From assembly GCA_949361645.1 (NCBI GenBank), contig OX442415.1:29809362-29873361 (forward strand): a DNA stretch of 64,000 nucleotides. Direction: 5' to 3'. The number at the start of each line of letters is the position of its first letter. Position 1 is the first letter of the stretch. This document shows, one piece after another, positions 22,230-34,850 of the stretch. This DNA comes from Spongilla lacustris. Taxonomy: Eukaryota; Porifera; Demospongiae; Spongillida; Spongillidae. Under the pieces are notes generated by a model. It searched no databases. It saw nothing but the letters and a program-made list of their open reading frames with translations, and was not told the DNA's origin. A program made the position numbers and the translations under genes.

Positions 22230-25125
22230 TTAGTTTATAGCCAGGTCTGAGGCAAAGGTAGTACTGGGTGCGACCAGATGTACCATGTCAGTGGGAAGTG
22301 TCAGAGGGGTCTGGTGTAGGTTATAAAAGCAGAGCTTCTCCATTGCCCAGTAGGGAGGTCCTGCCTGTGCTGCTGCAGTAGCTCTGCAGGCTGTGGGTGC
22401 TGTATTGGTGGGAGGAGTCATGTCCCAACTTGTGCAGCAGTACTCACAGGGCTTATGATGAAAGTGTTCATGCAGAGTGAAATGCCACCATCTTGGACCG
22501 CTGGCATTGAGGTAGGCCTGCATTGCTGAGATCAGACATGTAGCTCCCTCACCAATATGGTGGTGCCTCTACCAGCCTGGTCATGACTTCTTGATGAAGA
22601 AGAGGAGACTGCTTATGGACCAGGTAATGTCTTGCCTTGTGGGTGGGGGTGGGAGGGGGGAGGGGGGTGCCTATACCTGAAGTGTGAATTCACTCACCCT
22701 CAATAACCCATGCAAGGGTAAGGGCAGCCTTCACCATTAGCCTGCCATTGGTCCCAGGGGGACCACATCCAACAGCCCCGGCATCTGGACCAGGATGGCA
22801 TTGGGCCAGGAGATGTGCTGTGAGCATTGGGCTATACCCCTATGGACGACAATAAATGGTGTCCAGAGGGGTATGTACCTGGGAGGGGGGGTACTGAAAT
22901 GCCTGTCCTGTTGAGTTAATAGGTATAATAGGGTTGGGGTGGGAAGGGGGGGGGGGGGGGGGAGGGGACAAAATCAACAAACTAAAGCATGTCAGGTCTG
23001 TCTTGGGAAGGATGGAAATATAATAAAAACTTATCTGGGCTGGGTTATTATATTGTGGAGGAATTGGGTATGCTTTCTGATGTAGGACTACGTAATGGAA
23101 TAGCTCATTGAGTGCCCCTGATGGCTATACCGGGGGGGGGGGGGGGGGGGGGGGGGAGGGGCACAGCTGCTACATACACCTGGATGGTGCAGGCCTGCTG
23201 AGGTAGATGGCAAAGAAAGCAATGATGTGTTTAGACCCAGGTATAGGGGAGTCCTAAGTTCTGGCAGGAGAGATACCTCTGGATCCTTACCTTGTATCTG
23301 GAGGAGGCTGATGGAGCCACAGTGTGACATGAGGGTGTGTGTAATGTGAGGGTGTGTGATGTGAGGGTGTATGATGTGAGGGTGGGTGTATGACATGAGG
23401 GTGTGTGACATGAGGGTGTGTTACATGGCAGTTTAGCTATCCTGGGAGGTGCACCAGAGACACAGTTAAGCTTTGCAGCAGTGAAGAAGAGTGTCCTCAG
23501 AACAATAGGGATGTTGTCACAATGAAACCAAATGGATAGGAGGTGTCCCTAAGTGATGAGGGCAACTGCCAAGATGGCAAAGTGTAGTGTGTGAGTGTAG
23601 TGGGTGTGGTTTTGTGGTCAAGTTCTGTGGGTGCTGTGGCATGATGGGAAGTTGTATGAGTGAGTGCTGGGTGAATGTAGGTGGGTGTGGGTGTAGCACA
23701 ATTTCAGAGTGGAGTGAGATGATCATAGGTTGTGTGGGTGTTGTATGAGAGGTAGTGCTGGGTGAATGTGTGTGGACTTTGGCAGGAGTGGTGCTTGACT
23801 GGCTATGTAAGTGAAATAAACCTTATAAGGGGTGATGATGGACAAGAGGTCAGCATTGTGTTTTCAAACCACTAATTCTGTGGTCTACCTTCTCTCTCCA
23901 AAGATTGGTAGACTAGCCGTTGCAGATAATACACATTGTCTTAATGCGCCTGCATGAAAGCACTTTACGCTTACTGTGCCGAATAGAGAAAGCCTCTAAA
24001 ATTTTTGTCTAAGATGTTTTTCATTCATTAATTATTTTTCTCTGTGCGATTTTATTGCCGTTTCTTCGTAGTGTATTTGTAATTAAAAAAAAATGAAATT
24101 GTAAATGTCATATATACAATTGTACATTACTGCTGCTACACACAGTTCTCCATCTCATCAGCCAATTGGTGCAGAGATATCTTCCTCAGGACACCTATCA
24201 AAGTAGACCAAGCCACTGGTTGTGCACCTTTTCCTTGAAGCCAATGAATAAGGATTTCATGGTTAATTCTTTCAGCATTCCTCTGGTATTGGTCTTCCAG
24301 TGCTCGGGTAGCAGTCCCCACTGTGTCGTTCAGCAGGAGGACTCCAAAGGTGAAATAGTTACCACCCACTTCTTTAGCTACACTGAAGGTCCTACTCTTG
24401 CCAGGAAATGCCAATAGTGTCATCAAATTGAGCTCAGGTTCTATATGAAGAACATTTAAATTATACACATTATTTTATTTCTTACTACAGGGTGTCTGAC
24501 AATCATGAAAATTATTAAAATAGATGTCCAATACAGGTCTACTGTATACAGAGGAACAGGGGTCCAATAGGAGGTCTACTATACAGGGGAGACCAATAGA
24601 GGTCTATTGCACATATATGGATATTAGTTTATGTAGCAATCTACATGTATGTGCTTGTGGATTTTCCAGTTCTACAACTTTTAGCTAGCTGACCATGAAG
24701 TACTAAAAATTTATCCACCAAAGAACTGATTGCTATTGATTAACCACTCAGTTTTTAATAATGTAGATTGTAGTTGTAATAAGATCCAAATAATTATAAA
24801 TCTATTATCAAAGTTATGATGTGCAAGACTATCACTAACTTTAAGTTACTAAATTCAGTAATGAGTTATGTAGTTATTGCTATAAGTTAAGAATTAATCA
24901 GAGTGTGTTATTACCAATTATTAAAAATATATATATTTTAATCATGAGTTATGAAATATTGGCAGCTTGCAGGTTTTGATTCACCTAGGTATGTGTGTAC
25001 ATTAATACTATTAACATGAAATCATAGGTCATGCACTGACTTCAGTGGATAGAATATATTTTCATGTTATGCATTGTGTGTGCATGTCTGCTTGATGTTA
25101 GTTTACTTAAACACAACAGAATTAT
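22230..25125 (-). repeat. Right arm of inverted duplication (outer part)
   Basis: Reverse complement of the left arm's 1,020-1,540 and 3,480-6,540. It contains the Death exon at 24,136-24,440, poly-G runs at 22,948-22,962 and 23,130-23,157 opposite C-runs of the left arm, and decayed exons of the unidentified gene. The third exon here runs on (22,230-22,535, minus) with a Cys-containing reading frame that the left copy lost to a repeat insertion. Confidence 0.8.
24136..24440 (-). CDS. Death-domain protein, terminal exon (right copy)
   Basis: Opens after a TTCATATAG acceptor, phase 1, and ends at a TAG stop. It encodes the same 101-residue segment as the left copy, with a few substitutions (for example GVLLLNDTVGTATRALED and HEILIHWLQG). 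The Death-domain helix 4-6 pattern and the conserved Trp are intact. Both copies stayed open after the duplication while much flanking sequence diverged, which hints that one or both are still used. Upstream exons are not identified. Confidence 0.75.
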
Positions 25126-25129
25126 TTTA

Positions 25130-27000
25130 AAATTAGCAATTTATCTTCTTGCCTAGAAAGAATATTTGATTAACTATTGTCCACTTCTAGGTAACATTGT
25201 GGATACATTTTATTCTTATTCTCTGTTCAAATTGAATGTAATTCTTTGATTATGTTATGTCTTACCTTTGCATCAATAATTTATAACCTGTGCTATGCCT
25301 TTTATTTTTTAATAAACCCATTGTGTATGTGTATAGTCTATGAGTTGGCAATACAGACATCTTTTTATGTGCATTTTAATAATTCCATCATTGTAGGAAG
25401 CAATCATGTATTTGGACATGCTTTTCAGTGCATTTTGTTTAAACAGAACCAAACTGGATACTAATGCTAGCTGACTGAGGGTAATTTGGACAATCCCAGC
25501 AAATTATTCTAAGCCATCTGCAAGCACTGCTCGTTATAAATGGGTAAATGCATCAGAAACAATTAAATCTCTTTATCACTTTGCCCACCATGTGGCATAC
25601 AGTAACAGTTTACCTACGTGTAACTCCATGATAATATGCTGAATTTTTCTGTATCTGCTATTTTTCAGTATGGTACTAGCTAGTACTTATCCAATTTATC
25701 ACTCAATTCTTAAAAATTACTTGGTATGCAGAGAGACATTCATACAAGATAATTTAAATACTTCTACAATTTAGAATAAACATCATTGCATGCTAGTAGA
25801 ATTTAATGAAATGATGTTCCCTCAAACAAAAGTAACAAAAGAGGACAGATGTTTTAAAAATGCTAGCATCTCATGGTTTGGTGATGCCACTAGCTAAGTT
25901 CAAAATGAAATAAATTAATAATTCCTGAAAACACTATCATAATTGTCTTAGTTGTATAACTATTTAAAGCTTCAACATTTTTCTTTGAGTTTAACCTATC
26001 AAGTAATAAATTCCAGCCACTATCAAGTAAAATAATTAACCCTGTACAGTAGTCTATTAATAGTACTCCAAGCGTTTATTAGTTTTTTTTTTATTGAATC
26101 ACTGTTGGACTTCAAATACTGGAATACTATAATTTATGTAAACCATTGAGGAAGTAATACTTGTCTTAACTTGTTGGTTTTGCTATTTCAATCACAGTGC
26201 TAAAAGTGCATATTGTTGACTATTAGTGTTTTGAACATTGCAACTAGCTACACAGTCTTGAGGTATAGATGTTGAGCATGCAATCAATCCACAACTGCAA
26301 TCGAGCTCCATGCCAGTCTGAGATTTTCAATGTATAAATCCTTTTCAAATCTTGTTTTTAAAATCTATATCAAAGTAGATGTACAATACTAATCACTTTG
26401 ACTACTAACATAATTCCACTGCCTTTCACTACCATAATCCTTACTCCCCCAAAATCTCTGCCTGACCATGCCTTACAGCATACCTTGAATAGATACAGTG
26501 TTTGATGAAACAGAAGAAGCAGCAACAATTGAAGATGGAGCTAGACAAGAACAAACACCATATATTTAAATGTAATTGAATCTGCATATATAATGAAGGT
26601 AGTCCTCATTGTAAGTGGCTTGTGTTAATGAAATTTATGGTGACTGTAGTTATGTGTAGTCATCATAGATATTAATTTATTTGCACCCATGTACAATGAT
26701 AATTATCTTCACATTTAATCATAAAAAGGCAAAATGCTTATTCTGAGCCATCTGCAAGCACTGCTCATTATGAATGGGAAAATGCATTGCAAACAATTAA
26801 ATCTCCTTATCACTTTGCCCACCAATCCATCTACAGCGGACCAAAAAGTTGGTCATTGATAATAGTATAGAGGGACATTTCAATCTAGAGATCACTATAA
26901 AGTAGCAGTGGCACAGTTTTCTGAACTCCGTTATGATATGCCTTGTTTTTCTGTATCTCCAAGGTGCTGTTTTTCAGTTTCTGCAAGTGTTTAATCTTAC
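25130..27000. other. AT-rich intergenic sequence
   Basis: No gene recognised. 25,500-25,600 and 26,740-26,830 share GCCATCTGCAAGCACTGCTC and AATCTC(C/T)TTATCACTTTGCC, so an interspersed repeat occurs twice. 25,900-26,050 resembles the MITE at 59.3 kb. Confidence 0.5.
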
Positions 27001-27029
27001 TAATTGCTCCACTGTGGGCTGAAATGCTA

Positions 27030-27435
27030 ATTTAGCAAAATTTTCATTTAATACTTAAAAAGATCAAAGAAATTAAACCAATCAATAACCTAATTAAAAA
27101 CATATAAATTTTTTGGCATCTCAAAGCTGCCATATTCATAACTTGCCTACTTGATTATAAATTCAAACCACCAAACCAAGATACAATGACCACTGATTGA
27201 AGTAATGGTAATAAATGTAGGTTGGGTAGGTTAGTTAAAAGCTATAAAATTTCTTTAACTAACTCCTTCCATTTTATGTATGAGTTATTGAAATATTGAG
27301 TTTTGTTATTTTTGCAATGTACTTGTAGGGTTAATCAACCATTAAAAATGAAATTTCACCATGCCTTCTTTTGTGATTAGAAGTATTAATTAACTGTTTT
27401 TGGGCAATTTGCTTTGATTGTAGAACACCCTACAT
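27030..27435 (+). mobile_element. Diverged MITE copy
   Basis: Retains AAATTCAAACCACCAAACCAAGA and ends in GATTGTAGAACACCCTA, similar to the 59,297-59,840 element. Strongly diverged; the left end is unclear. Confidence 0.4.
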
Positions 27436-27714
27436 ATCTGCTTGGCATTGGAATTCAAAAAGTAATTTATATTGCCACATTTCAAGCTAATGCTTCATCA
27501 GCAATATTGCAATTCTAAATTCATAACTATAATTTATGTGTACCATTGAGAACACGTAAGTGCAGAACTTAATTTGCTTGCTGATTGGATACTTAAATAC
27601 TTGATGTTTTGAATATAATAGGTATAGGGTTAAGAAAGTGGAAATGTATTCATGTTGCACGTTTCTGAGATATAATAGCAAAAGGATAATCATTCTTGTA
27701 TATCAATTTACACA

Positions 27715-28738
27715 TTAAGGTTTCTTACTGGTAACAAGCAGAGGTAGATCTATCTGGCGTGTAATCTCTGGAAATGAGATCAAAACTTTACTGCTTTGAG
27801 TGCTAGCATTTGCTGGGTCAAACTGAAGTATAAAGCTAGGAAAGTAAAGACCTTCATTCTCCTTCCATTTCAATATATCGATGTCTGCATTCCAGATATC
27901 GAGATCTGTTAGTTCAATCTAGGGGTAATATTGTGTTATTGACATTGAACTGACAGTACATATAAAAATCATTACTTTGTTTCCTTTAATAAGACTTAAT
28001 ATCCATTGAGGTACATCAGAACAAACTATTGTCAGTGATGAGCTCGTACTTTTGAAGTTGAAATTGGTTTTCTTATTCACAGGATTGAAGTGTTTCTTCA
28101 GTGTCTAGAATATGATTTCGGTATTAAATGTTATCACTACATTCTTCAGCTTACCTCAGTACATGTTTTCAAACAATATGAAACGACAAAAGTATACATC
28201 CTGTTAATTGTATCAATGAATACTGTCATGCAGTATTCTAATTTTTCTTTTATACTTTCTGATACTTTGGCAGCAAGACACAGAGAACAGAAGTGGTTAG
28301 TGGAGAATGCTGCCTTGCGATCATTCAGCAGAGTTGCATTGGCCTTTGATTCAAATATGTATTTCTGCTTTTTATTGTAATAATGATTGATGGGTGCCTT
28401 CATGAACAGTATTTCAAATTCTTTGCCATCCTGTTCTTCAATATCCAAGTAATGAGGTAATATTACTTTAGCATCCTTTAGAAGCTTCAGGTCCACATCA
28501 GTATCACCAAAAATCCATAAGATTGGCGAAATAGGTCTTAGACCTTCTGGAAACAGGAAGGGACCGTACATCATCACTCCAATGGTCAGGGTGATACTTT
28601 GGTTGGGTAAGAGAATTCCAGAAGGAAAGTCTATTGAAAAGTCATGACGGTCATCCTTGTGAATGTAACCATTTTCACTCAATCGTATTGTATACATATC
28701 ACAGCAGACATCCTTTATGGCATCAGGAATGTTACAAT
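27715..28738 (-). CDS. ZU5-UPA domain protein, C-terminal three exons
   Basis: Exons: 28,155-28,738 (TCTGCACAG acceptor, GAG|GTAAGC donor), 27,976-28,104 (ATTCTAG, AAA|GTAATG) and 27,715-27,918 (CCCTAG, to TAA). All join in phase 0 after a phase 1 entry. The first shows a ZU5 pattern: FSIDFPSGILLPNQSITLTI, then a Pro-rich turn, then PISPILWIFG and KVILPHYLDI. The next exons look like a UPA domain, with a basic loop, SSSLTIVCSDVPQWI and an FPSFILQF strand. ZU5-UPA modules occur in UNC5, ankyrins and PIDD, normally followed by a Death domain. Here the frame stops right after UPA, so a Death domain is absent or supplied by splicing. Upstream exons were not found in 28.8-29.3 kb. Confidence 0.72.
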
Positions 28739-29099
28739 CTGTGCAGAAAATAAAATCAGTATTATATCTGCCAAAATTGTATTTATTTGTACATCCATCA
28801 AGTACATGTACGGCAATGTATAATATTCAGACAACATGCTGATATTTTATGCTGCTGCAAGCACAAAGGTTGACAAACAGCAGGGTTAGAATTCCTGCAT
28901 GGAATCTTCCTGCTTATGATTATGATGAATACACAATTGAAAAAGCACTTTCAAATTCAAGTGTTGCAAAACTTTTAGGTGTCCATTGATTTATGGGAGG
29001 TGGGTACCATGCCATTGGGGCATGAACGGAAGAAAAATTATATCTCTAATTATGGAATTACACATGCTGACATTCCCACATCTAATAAATCTTAATAAA

Positions 29100-29168
29100 T
29101 AGAGCAGTGGCCACACCTGGCAGAGGGTGATGGCCACACCTGGCAGAGGGTGATGGCCACACCTGGCA
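29100..29168 (+). repeat. Short tandem repeat, 2.5 units of about 26 bp
   Basis: Units of GGCCACACCTGGCAGAGGGT plus GATG. No coding role seen. Confidence 0.8.
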
Positions 29169-29384
29169 TAAGAATTAATTGTCGTAAAAAACAGATACTT
29201 GGAATTCCTACAGGTTTCAGAAAGTGAAAAAGAGTAGACATAATGGCTTTTGTAAGACGTAAAAGCTGCTTATCAATTCATTATATGTCCACATATGTGT
29301 ATTATAATATATATTTCTATATTTAATTTGGCATTATTACATGTAATTACAATCATACCACTTATGGTGATATTTCCTTACGAA

Positions 29385-30338
29385 CTAACCAAAGCTACTG
29401 TCTAGACTGTTCCTCCTCCCCAGGCTTCCTGCCCCCTTGCTGGACGCGTGCACAGCTGCCTCCATGGAGGTGGCGTTGTTCAGTTTCTTGTTCGTTTTGT
29501 TCCTCTTGAGTCTGAAATTGCGCTTGTTCAAACTCACTGATTTGGTCAGTTCTCCGGTTTTTTTCACTCTGTCATTGTCTGGCAAGCTGGATTTGGTCGC
29601 TCTAAGAGGCACCTTCGTGAAAGTGGTCCAGTTGCTGCGACTAGGCCGAAGAAGAGTCTGTGCTGCTGGCCGTAGAGTTAAGCTGCGAGTGAGTGGTATC
29701 CATCCAGCACCTTCACTTGTGTCCTTTAAGTAGGATGGAAACCGAGAAAGGTCCTCCATTGACTTGGCCGCCTGTGGGTAGGTTAACGAAAGGTGGAGAC
29801 TGAACAGTAATCATTTGTAAAGTTTACTGTGGGGAGATCCGTTGACCCATAGAAGGAGCCCAGCACCTCTATCCTGTCCTTCTCGAGCTCTCTCAACTGC
29901 AAAGGGCAGCAATTAAGTAAATGTGTCTGCTCCTCCCCACTCACTCGCCTAGCCTCGTCCCCAGACTAACTTAAATAATAACAGGGTCTGAGCTATCACT
30001 TGCCCCTCTCCCTTTATCCACTTCTCTCTTTTCCTTTCACCAATCACTGTACCGCACCCACAAATGTAAAATCTGCAGTCTTCACAATAAAGCTCGTTTC
30101 TTCTCATTAAAAACCTCTTATCCTACTAACAAAACATAATCCTGTGCAGTCATGCTATGCTGTAAGTCAAATACACTATAACACCTATGCACATGTGTGC
30201 ATGTCATGTATGGGCATATGCACATGCACCCACATGTCACACACACACACACACACACACAAATCTGATTCACACGTGACTTACCATGGTAATTGCATCA
30301 TTGAGCTTCTTCATAAGTATGGTGCTCTCCTCTGGTGA
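29385..30338 (-). CDS. Unidentified protein with coiled coil and basic tail, last three exons
   Basis: Minus-strand exons join in phase 0: 30,285-30,338 (ATGTAAG acceptor, ATG|GTAAGT donor; SPEESTILMKKLNDAITM), 29,828-29,896 (TTTGCAG acceptor, ACA|GTAAAC donor; LRELEKDRIEVLGSFYGSTD) and 29,385-29,771 (ACCCACAG acceptor, to stop). The last encodes 128 residues, Ser/Thr/Lys/Arg-rich and probably disordered, opening AAKSMEDLSRFPSYLKD. The first two exons look like a coiled coil. The intron upstream of 30,338 contains the (GGGGA)n array and the assembly gap, so more exons may be hidden. I do not recognise the family. Confidence 0.6.
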
Positions 30339-30375
30339 CTTACATGTGCATTGCAGCAGCACCTGTTTTGTACCC

Positions 30376-30810
30376 AATGGGAGGGAGGGAGGGGAGGGGA
30401 GGGGGAGGGGAGGGGAGGGGAGGGGAGGGGAGGGGAGGGGAGGGGAGGGGAGGGGAGGGGAGGGGAGGGGAGGGGAGGGGAGGGGAGGGGAGGGGAGGGG
30501 AGGGAGGGGAGGGGAGAGGGGAGGGAGGGGAGGGGAGGGGAGGGGAGGGGAGGGGAGGGGAGGGGAGGGGAGGGGAGGGGAGGGGAGGGGAGGGGGAGGG
30601 GAGGGGAGGGGAGGGGGAGGGGAGGGGAGGGGAGGGGAGGGGAGGGGAGGGGAGGGGAGGGGAGGGGAGGGGAGGGGAGGGGAGGGGAGGGGAGGGGAGG
30701 AGGGGAGGGGAGGGGAGGGGAGGGAGGGGAGGGGAGGGGAGGGGAGGGGAGGGGGAGGGGAGGGGAGGGGAGAGGGGAGGGGAGGGGAGGGGGGAGGGGA
30801 GGGGAGGGGA
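30376..30810 (+). repeat. (GGGGA)n array, G-quadruplex-prone
   Basis: More than 80 units of GGGGA with occasional GGGA or GGGGGA variants over 435 bp, running into an N gap. The G strand has tracts of four Gs every five bases, an extreme quadruplex motif. All long open frames here are artefacts of the repeat. Confidence 0.97.
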
Positions 30811-31010
30811 NNNNNNNNNNNNNNNNNNNNNNNNNNNNNNNNNNNNNNNNNNNNNNNNNNNNNNNNNNNNNNNNNNNNNNNNNNNNNNNNNNNNNNNNNN
30901 NNNNNNNNNNNNNNNNNNNNNNNNNNNNNNNNNNNNNNNNNNNNNNNNNNNNNNNNNNNNNNNNNNNNNNNNNNNNNNNNNNNNNNNNNNNNNNNNNNNN
31001 NNNNNNNNNN
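30811..31010. other. Assembly gap (200 N)
   Basis: A run of exactly 200 N, probably a nominal gap size, placed where the G-rich array defeated sequencing or assembly. Confidence 0.99.
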
Positions 31011-31035
31011 GCCATGAATTATAAGGCCTAGGTAT

Positions 31036-31885
31036 AGAAGGGAGTAAATGCACGGCTGTTGTTATAATTACGATTATGTAAAACATGATGTTTCCAAGAA
31101 AATGCACTGATAATATTATAATCATTCGTGTTGAACTGTAGGAGGTCGTAAACGTGACGCAACCCGCTATAATAACCCAACTATATTACAAATTCATATA
31201 GTACCAGCGGTGCATGTCCCCAGGTTAATAGTCAAGAGCCTGCATGGGAGTTCTTAACAACATATCATTCCATGCATACCTCGGAATAAAGAACATCTCA
31301 ATTCTTGCATTTTGCCCTTGATTAATTACATTACGATGTTTCCAACTGGATTTTATGCTGAGTCAACTGACATGCATTAATGTTAACATATATCCCAGCA
31401 ATAGTTGTGCTGCCACCAGTTTTCGCAGTCCTATGATATCCATCCCCACAAGTTCATAAACCAGTCACAAGTATAGTTGTCTATATAATTATATGGGACA
31501 GTGTCCAGCAAAATCGGGCTTGTGGGGTTATAATTTTATCACTATAAAAATTGCACGTTGTACTAAACAACTCATCTTCGCGACGGTACTAACTTTTCCT
31601 TTCAAATTTCGTACACTTGTTCCCACACCATTTCTCTGTGTGAATATTGATTTTTGTGATCTATGCCTTTTCCGTGCCGTGGATACAACAATCGTTAACC
31701 CCGCGGGTTAGAAATCCACATTTCTCCACGTACGCGAGTGTTGAAAACGTGTCAAATTCGGAGTGTACATAGAGGAGTTTACAACCTCCTACAGTTATAA
31801 TATTATCAGTGCAAATTACGCATTTTCTTGGAAACGTCATGTTTTACATAATCGTAATTATAACAACAGCCCCTTCTACTGAATG
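31036..31885. mobile_element. Inverted-repeat element, arms about 110-120 bp
   Basis: Left arm 31,036-31,155 (GTTATAATTACGATTATGTA, GTTTCCAAGAAAATGC, GAACTGTAGGAGGT) is mirrored at about 31,779-31,885 (GCATTTTCTTGGAAAC, TACATAATCGTAATTATAAC). The arms enclose about 620 bp without a recognised gene. It starts close to the N gap, so the outer left end could be missing. Confidence 0.6.
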
Positions 31886-31899
31886 GTTTAGGCCTTATC

Positions 31900-34660
31900 A
31901 TTCATGGCAATTGAATTTTGGCTGCATGAGCTGGTTTGGACAGGTCACGCCGCTATACTTTTGCAAGCTCATTTTCGGTCGAGGGTATGCATCCAGATAG
32001 GATTAGGCTGGATTCTAGAGTACTTTTCGGCCATTGTGACACAGCAACACAACTAGGGTCAGGATAATAAATGCAGTGTACAGGTTACTGTATACTATAT
32101 TAATTGATAAATAACATATATTTTGGACAAAGCGCACACTGGGAACTCTATATTTGAGGGGTCCCTTCAAAATTGAACAATTGTTTAAAAATTTGTTCAT
32201 TCTGATACAGCAACCTTTTGCCGAGCTTCTTTTACACCTTTAGCTGTGTCAGTTGAACCGAGATACAATTTCTTATCAAAAACCTTTCTTAATCAGAAAA
32301 TTGCACTCACGAGTGGGCATGCATGACGTACCAAATGGAGAGATACAACATGAGCTGATGACGGGGCAGGGTGACCCAGTCTCTCTATCGGAACTCTTGA
32401 TTAAAATTATTGTTATTATGTTCTCGTCCTGTACGCACCATGCATGCAGTATGCACTACAGTTTCACTACAATTTTAAAAAATTTAAAAACAATATTGAT
32501 TTAAATGTGCAAATAATTAATACTATCCGTCTATTATAACTTCGGTAATGATAATATCCACCTCTATTGATATACGCAGATATGATGGGAGGGATCCCGC
32601 GACAAACTGCATGGATGGCAAAGGTAACCCCTAATGTAGCCCATGTTTGAGAATAGGTCATTTTTTTGCCAGACCGTTTGCTGCTATAATTTCGGTCTCT
32701 GCATGTGTATAGAAGTCCATCCTCTCTGCTCAGTGACTGCATGAAAATCCCTGTATTCATGGAGAGGAAACACGCGTGGAAATGTAATGCCATATGAATG
32801 TGAATACTAATAGCTTATATAAATTATTTGCAATACAGATTTATACAGAAACACGTAATCAATCGATTGCTCCAGTAATACTTTTTCAAGTCATCTCTAT
32901 CAAAGGAACCACAGGACAATTAAGATGGCCGGAGGTACGTACAATAATTGCGAATTTGCGCTAAAGCGCCAGCTAGGAGCAACTTAACACGCGTGAGAGT
33001 GCGCGTCGCGCTTGTAGTATAACGCCGAAGGCACTTCGTCAACGAAGCAGACTGGGGACGAGGGGAATGCTTCTCAAGTGCAATATTAGTGTGTTGAGAG
33101 CGTGGAGCCCTAAAACCTAACACCCCAATTTGATTGCACTTCTACACTAGAAAGGTTATAACCATATAGCAAACTAAATTACGTAAAACTTTCCCCAATG
33201 GCTAGGTACTTTAATAAATTGCGTTTGCGTAGGCGGAAACTGGTGATCTAAATCTCGTCGAAAATTGTGACCGTATTTAGGATTTCTCTAAGAGTGCTTA
33301 AGAAGACGCGCGCTTTGTAAAGTTGTTTGCAAGGTATTTAGGACTTTATTGCTAGAATACAGAACAAAAGGGGTTGCCCGATACACTATTATTGGTATCT
33401 AAATGTAAGCCAGCAATAATAATACTGCATACGGCGTTATTTTGTGTGCCTCGTTGATTTCCATAGTAATCGGTCGCGATTAGCCATTCCCTAGGTTCTT
33501 AAAGCACTCACTTGAGGAAGCGTTTCCCATGTTTATTAGGTCTTAGCCTATATCAGGATAAAATTTCATGAGCTTTGGATGGTGCCCAAGTGTCCATTTA
33601 TCGGCACAGGTGTTTACTGTTGGATTGCTTAGAGCTGGACATAATAATGCTTAACCTGGTATTTCTGTGTTAGAGCCCTGGGAATGAAACTTATTTTTTG
33701 TATTTTCAACGCATAGACAATCTATTTTGTTTATGTGTCAAAGAGTTGTGTGATAGTTCTATTTAATACGCACCGAATTCGTCAAGGCACGCGTTAGTTA
33801 TGGAAAGTATTGTACAGCATGGACCATCATATCATTAAAAACAGCTCAATCATAAAAATATGATGGTGCCCACACAGCGTATTTTTCAAGACAGTATTTT
33901 CATGTTAGTGTATCCTAGCTATGCAGTAACGTTGAGAAATACATCTACCCATAACCAGCATATGCCCAGTTATTGAAGTAGCTTTGAATCAAATGGCAGG
34001 TTTGAAAATTACTGCTCTCCCTGAAGCTTGAAGTACAAAATTCTGCATGCTACAACAGAACAAGATAAGATAATAGATATTGTAGTACACTAGCTACTTA
34101 AAGGTGTAATATGTTTAATATAGACACAGTTGCATGGCTATCTTGAAGGTACTTTAGCTCATCTATCACCATCCATTGTTCACCAAGTATGTTTGCTGAA
34201 CACAATGCACCCTTGGCCTGGCTGATTACCTTTATAGAAAAGCATCTATAATGTTAAATGATGAAAACTAAGATGTAAAATTAATGGAACAATCAGTGGT
34301 TGTGTGCACACTCTCAAAACAAGCAAGAAAATATAGCCTGGTTAAATTTTGCATTAGACAAGCTCAGAGAGTAAAGTTAGTTAGTAAATAACATTTCCAT
34401 ATTGCAAGACTGATCAGCACCTTAAAGATAAGATTCTAAAGAAGGAGAACAGTTCAAGGAGGAAGATAGAAAAGAAGTTGCAATGTGTGGCAGAAGGAAG
34501 TGGAATTATCAAATGAGTTTCCTAATATCTCATAGTGAAAAAAAATTTAATGTAATATTATTCAGTAAAGCGTTTTATCCAACGTGTCATTTATTTGTAA
34601 TAATAAAATAATAAAGGTAAGCATAAACAATGCACAATAAGTAACTATACTATATAGTAA
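31900..34660. other. AT-rich non-coding stretch; possible first exon at 32,925
   Basis: No gene recognised. AAGATGGCCGGAG|GTACGT at about 32,922-32,936 has the form of a short first coding exon with a good start context and donor on the plus strand, but I could not find its partner exon. Confidence 0.3.
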
Positions 34661-34664
34661 AAAA

Positions 34665-34850
34665 AGTCTACCACTGCATGCATGCTGGCCCACAGAATCC
34701 ATAATAGAAGCAGCATTTCCACATTGTACTGCAACTGATAGCCTTTGTAGCAAGTAAGAGTAGGCATTGCACTCTCCCTATGCCTGCCTAAGGTGATGGT
34801 CAAGCTCTCTCCTGATGTTTCAATGGCTATGGGCGTGATCAGTTATTAAT
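34665..34850 (-). pseudogene. Short LINE-derived C-terminal fragment
   Basis: Minus strand reads LLQRLSVAVQCGNAASIMDS, with a frameshifted PIAIET-like stretch before it. The same C-terminal block occurs at 43,205-43,672. It is a small, dead fragment. Confidence 0.55.

Noticed and set aside
1020..25125. Inverted duplication as a simple assembly artefact
   Set aside because: Arms differ by many substitutions, private insertions and microsatellite differences, unlike a fold-over of identical sequence.
30340..31125. Long Gly/Arg/Glu or Pro/Ser/Leu open frames through the G-rich array
   Set aside because: They are products of (GGGGA)n and of N bases translated as X.
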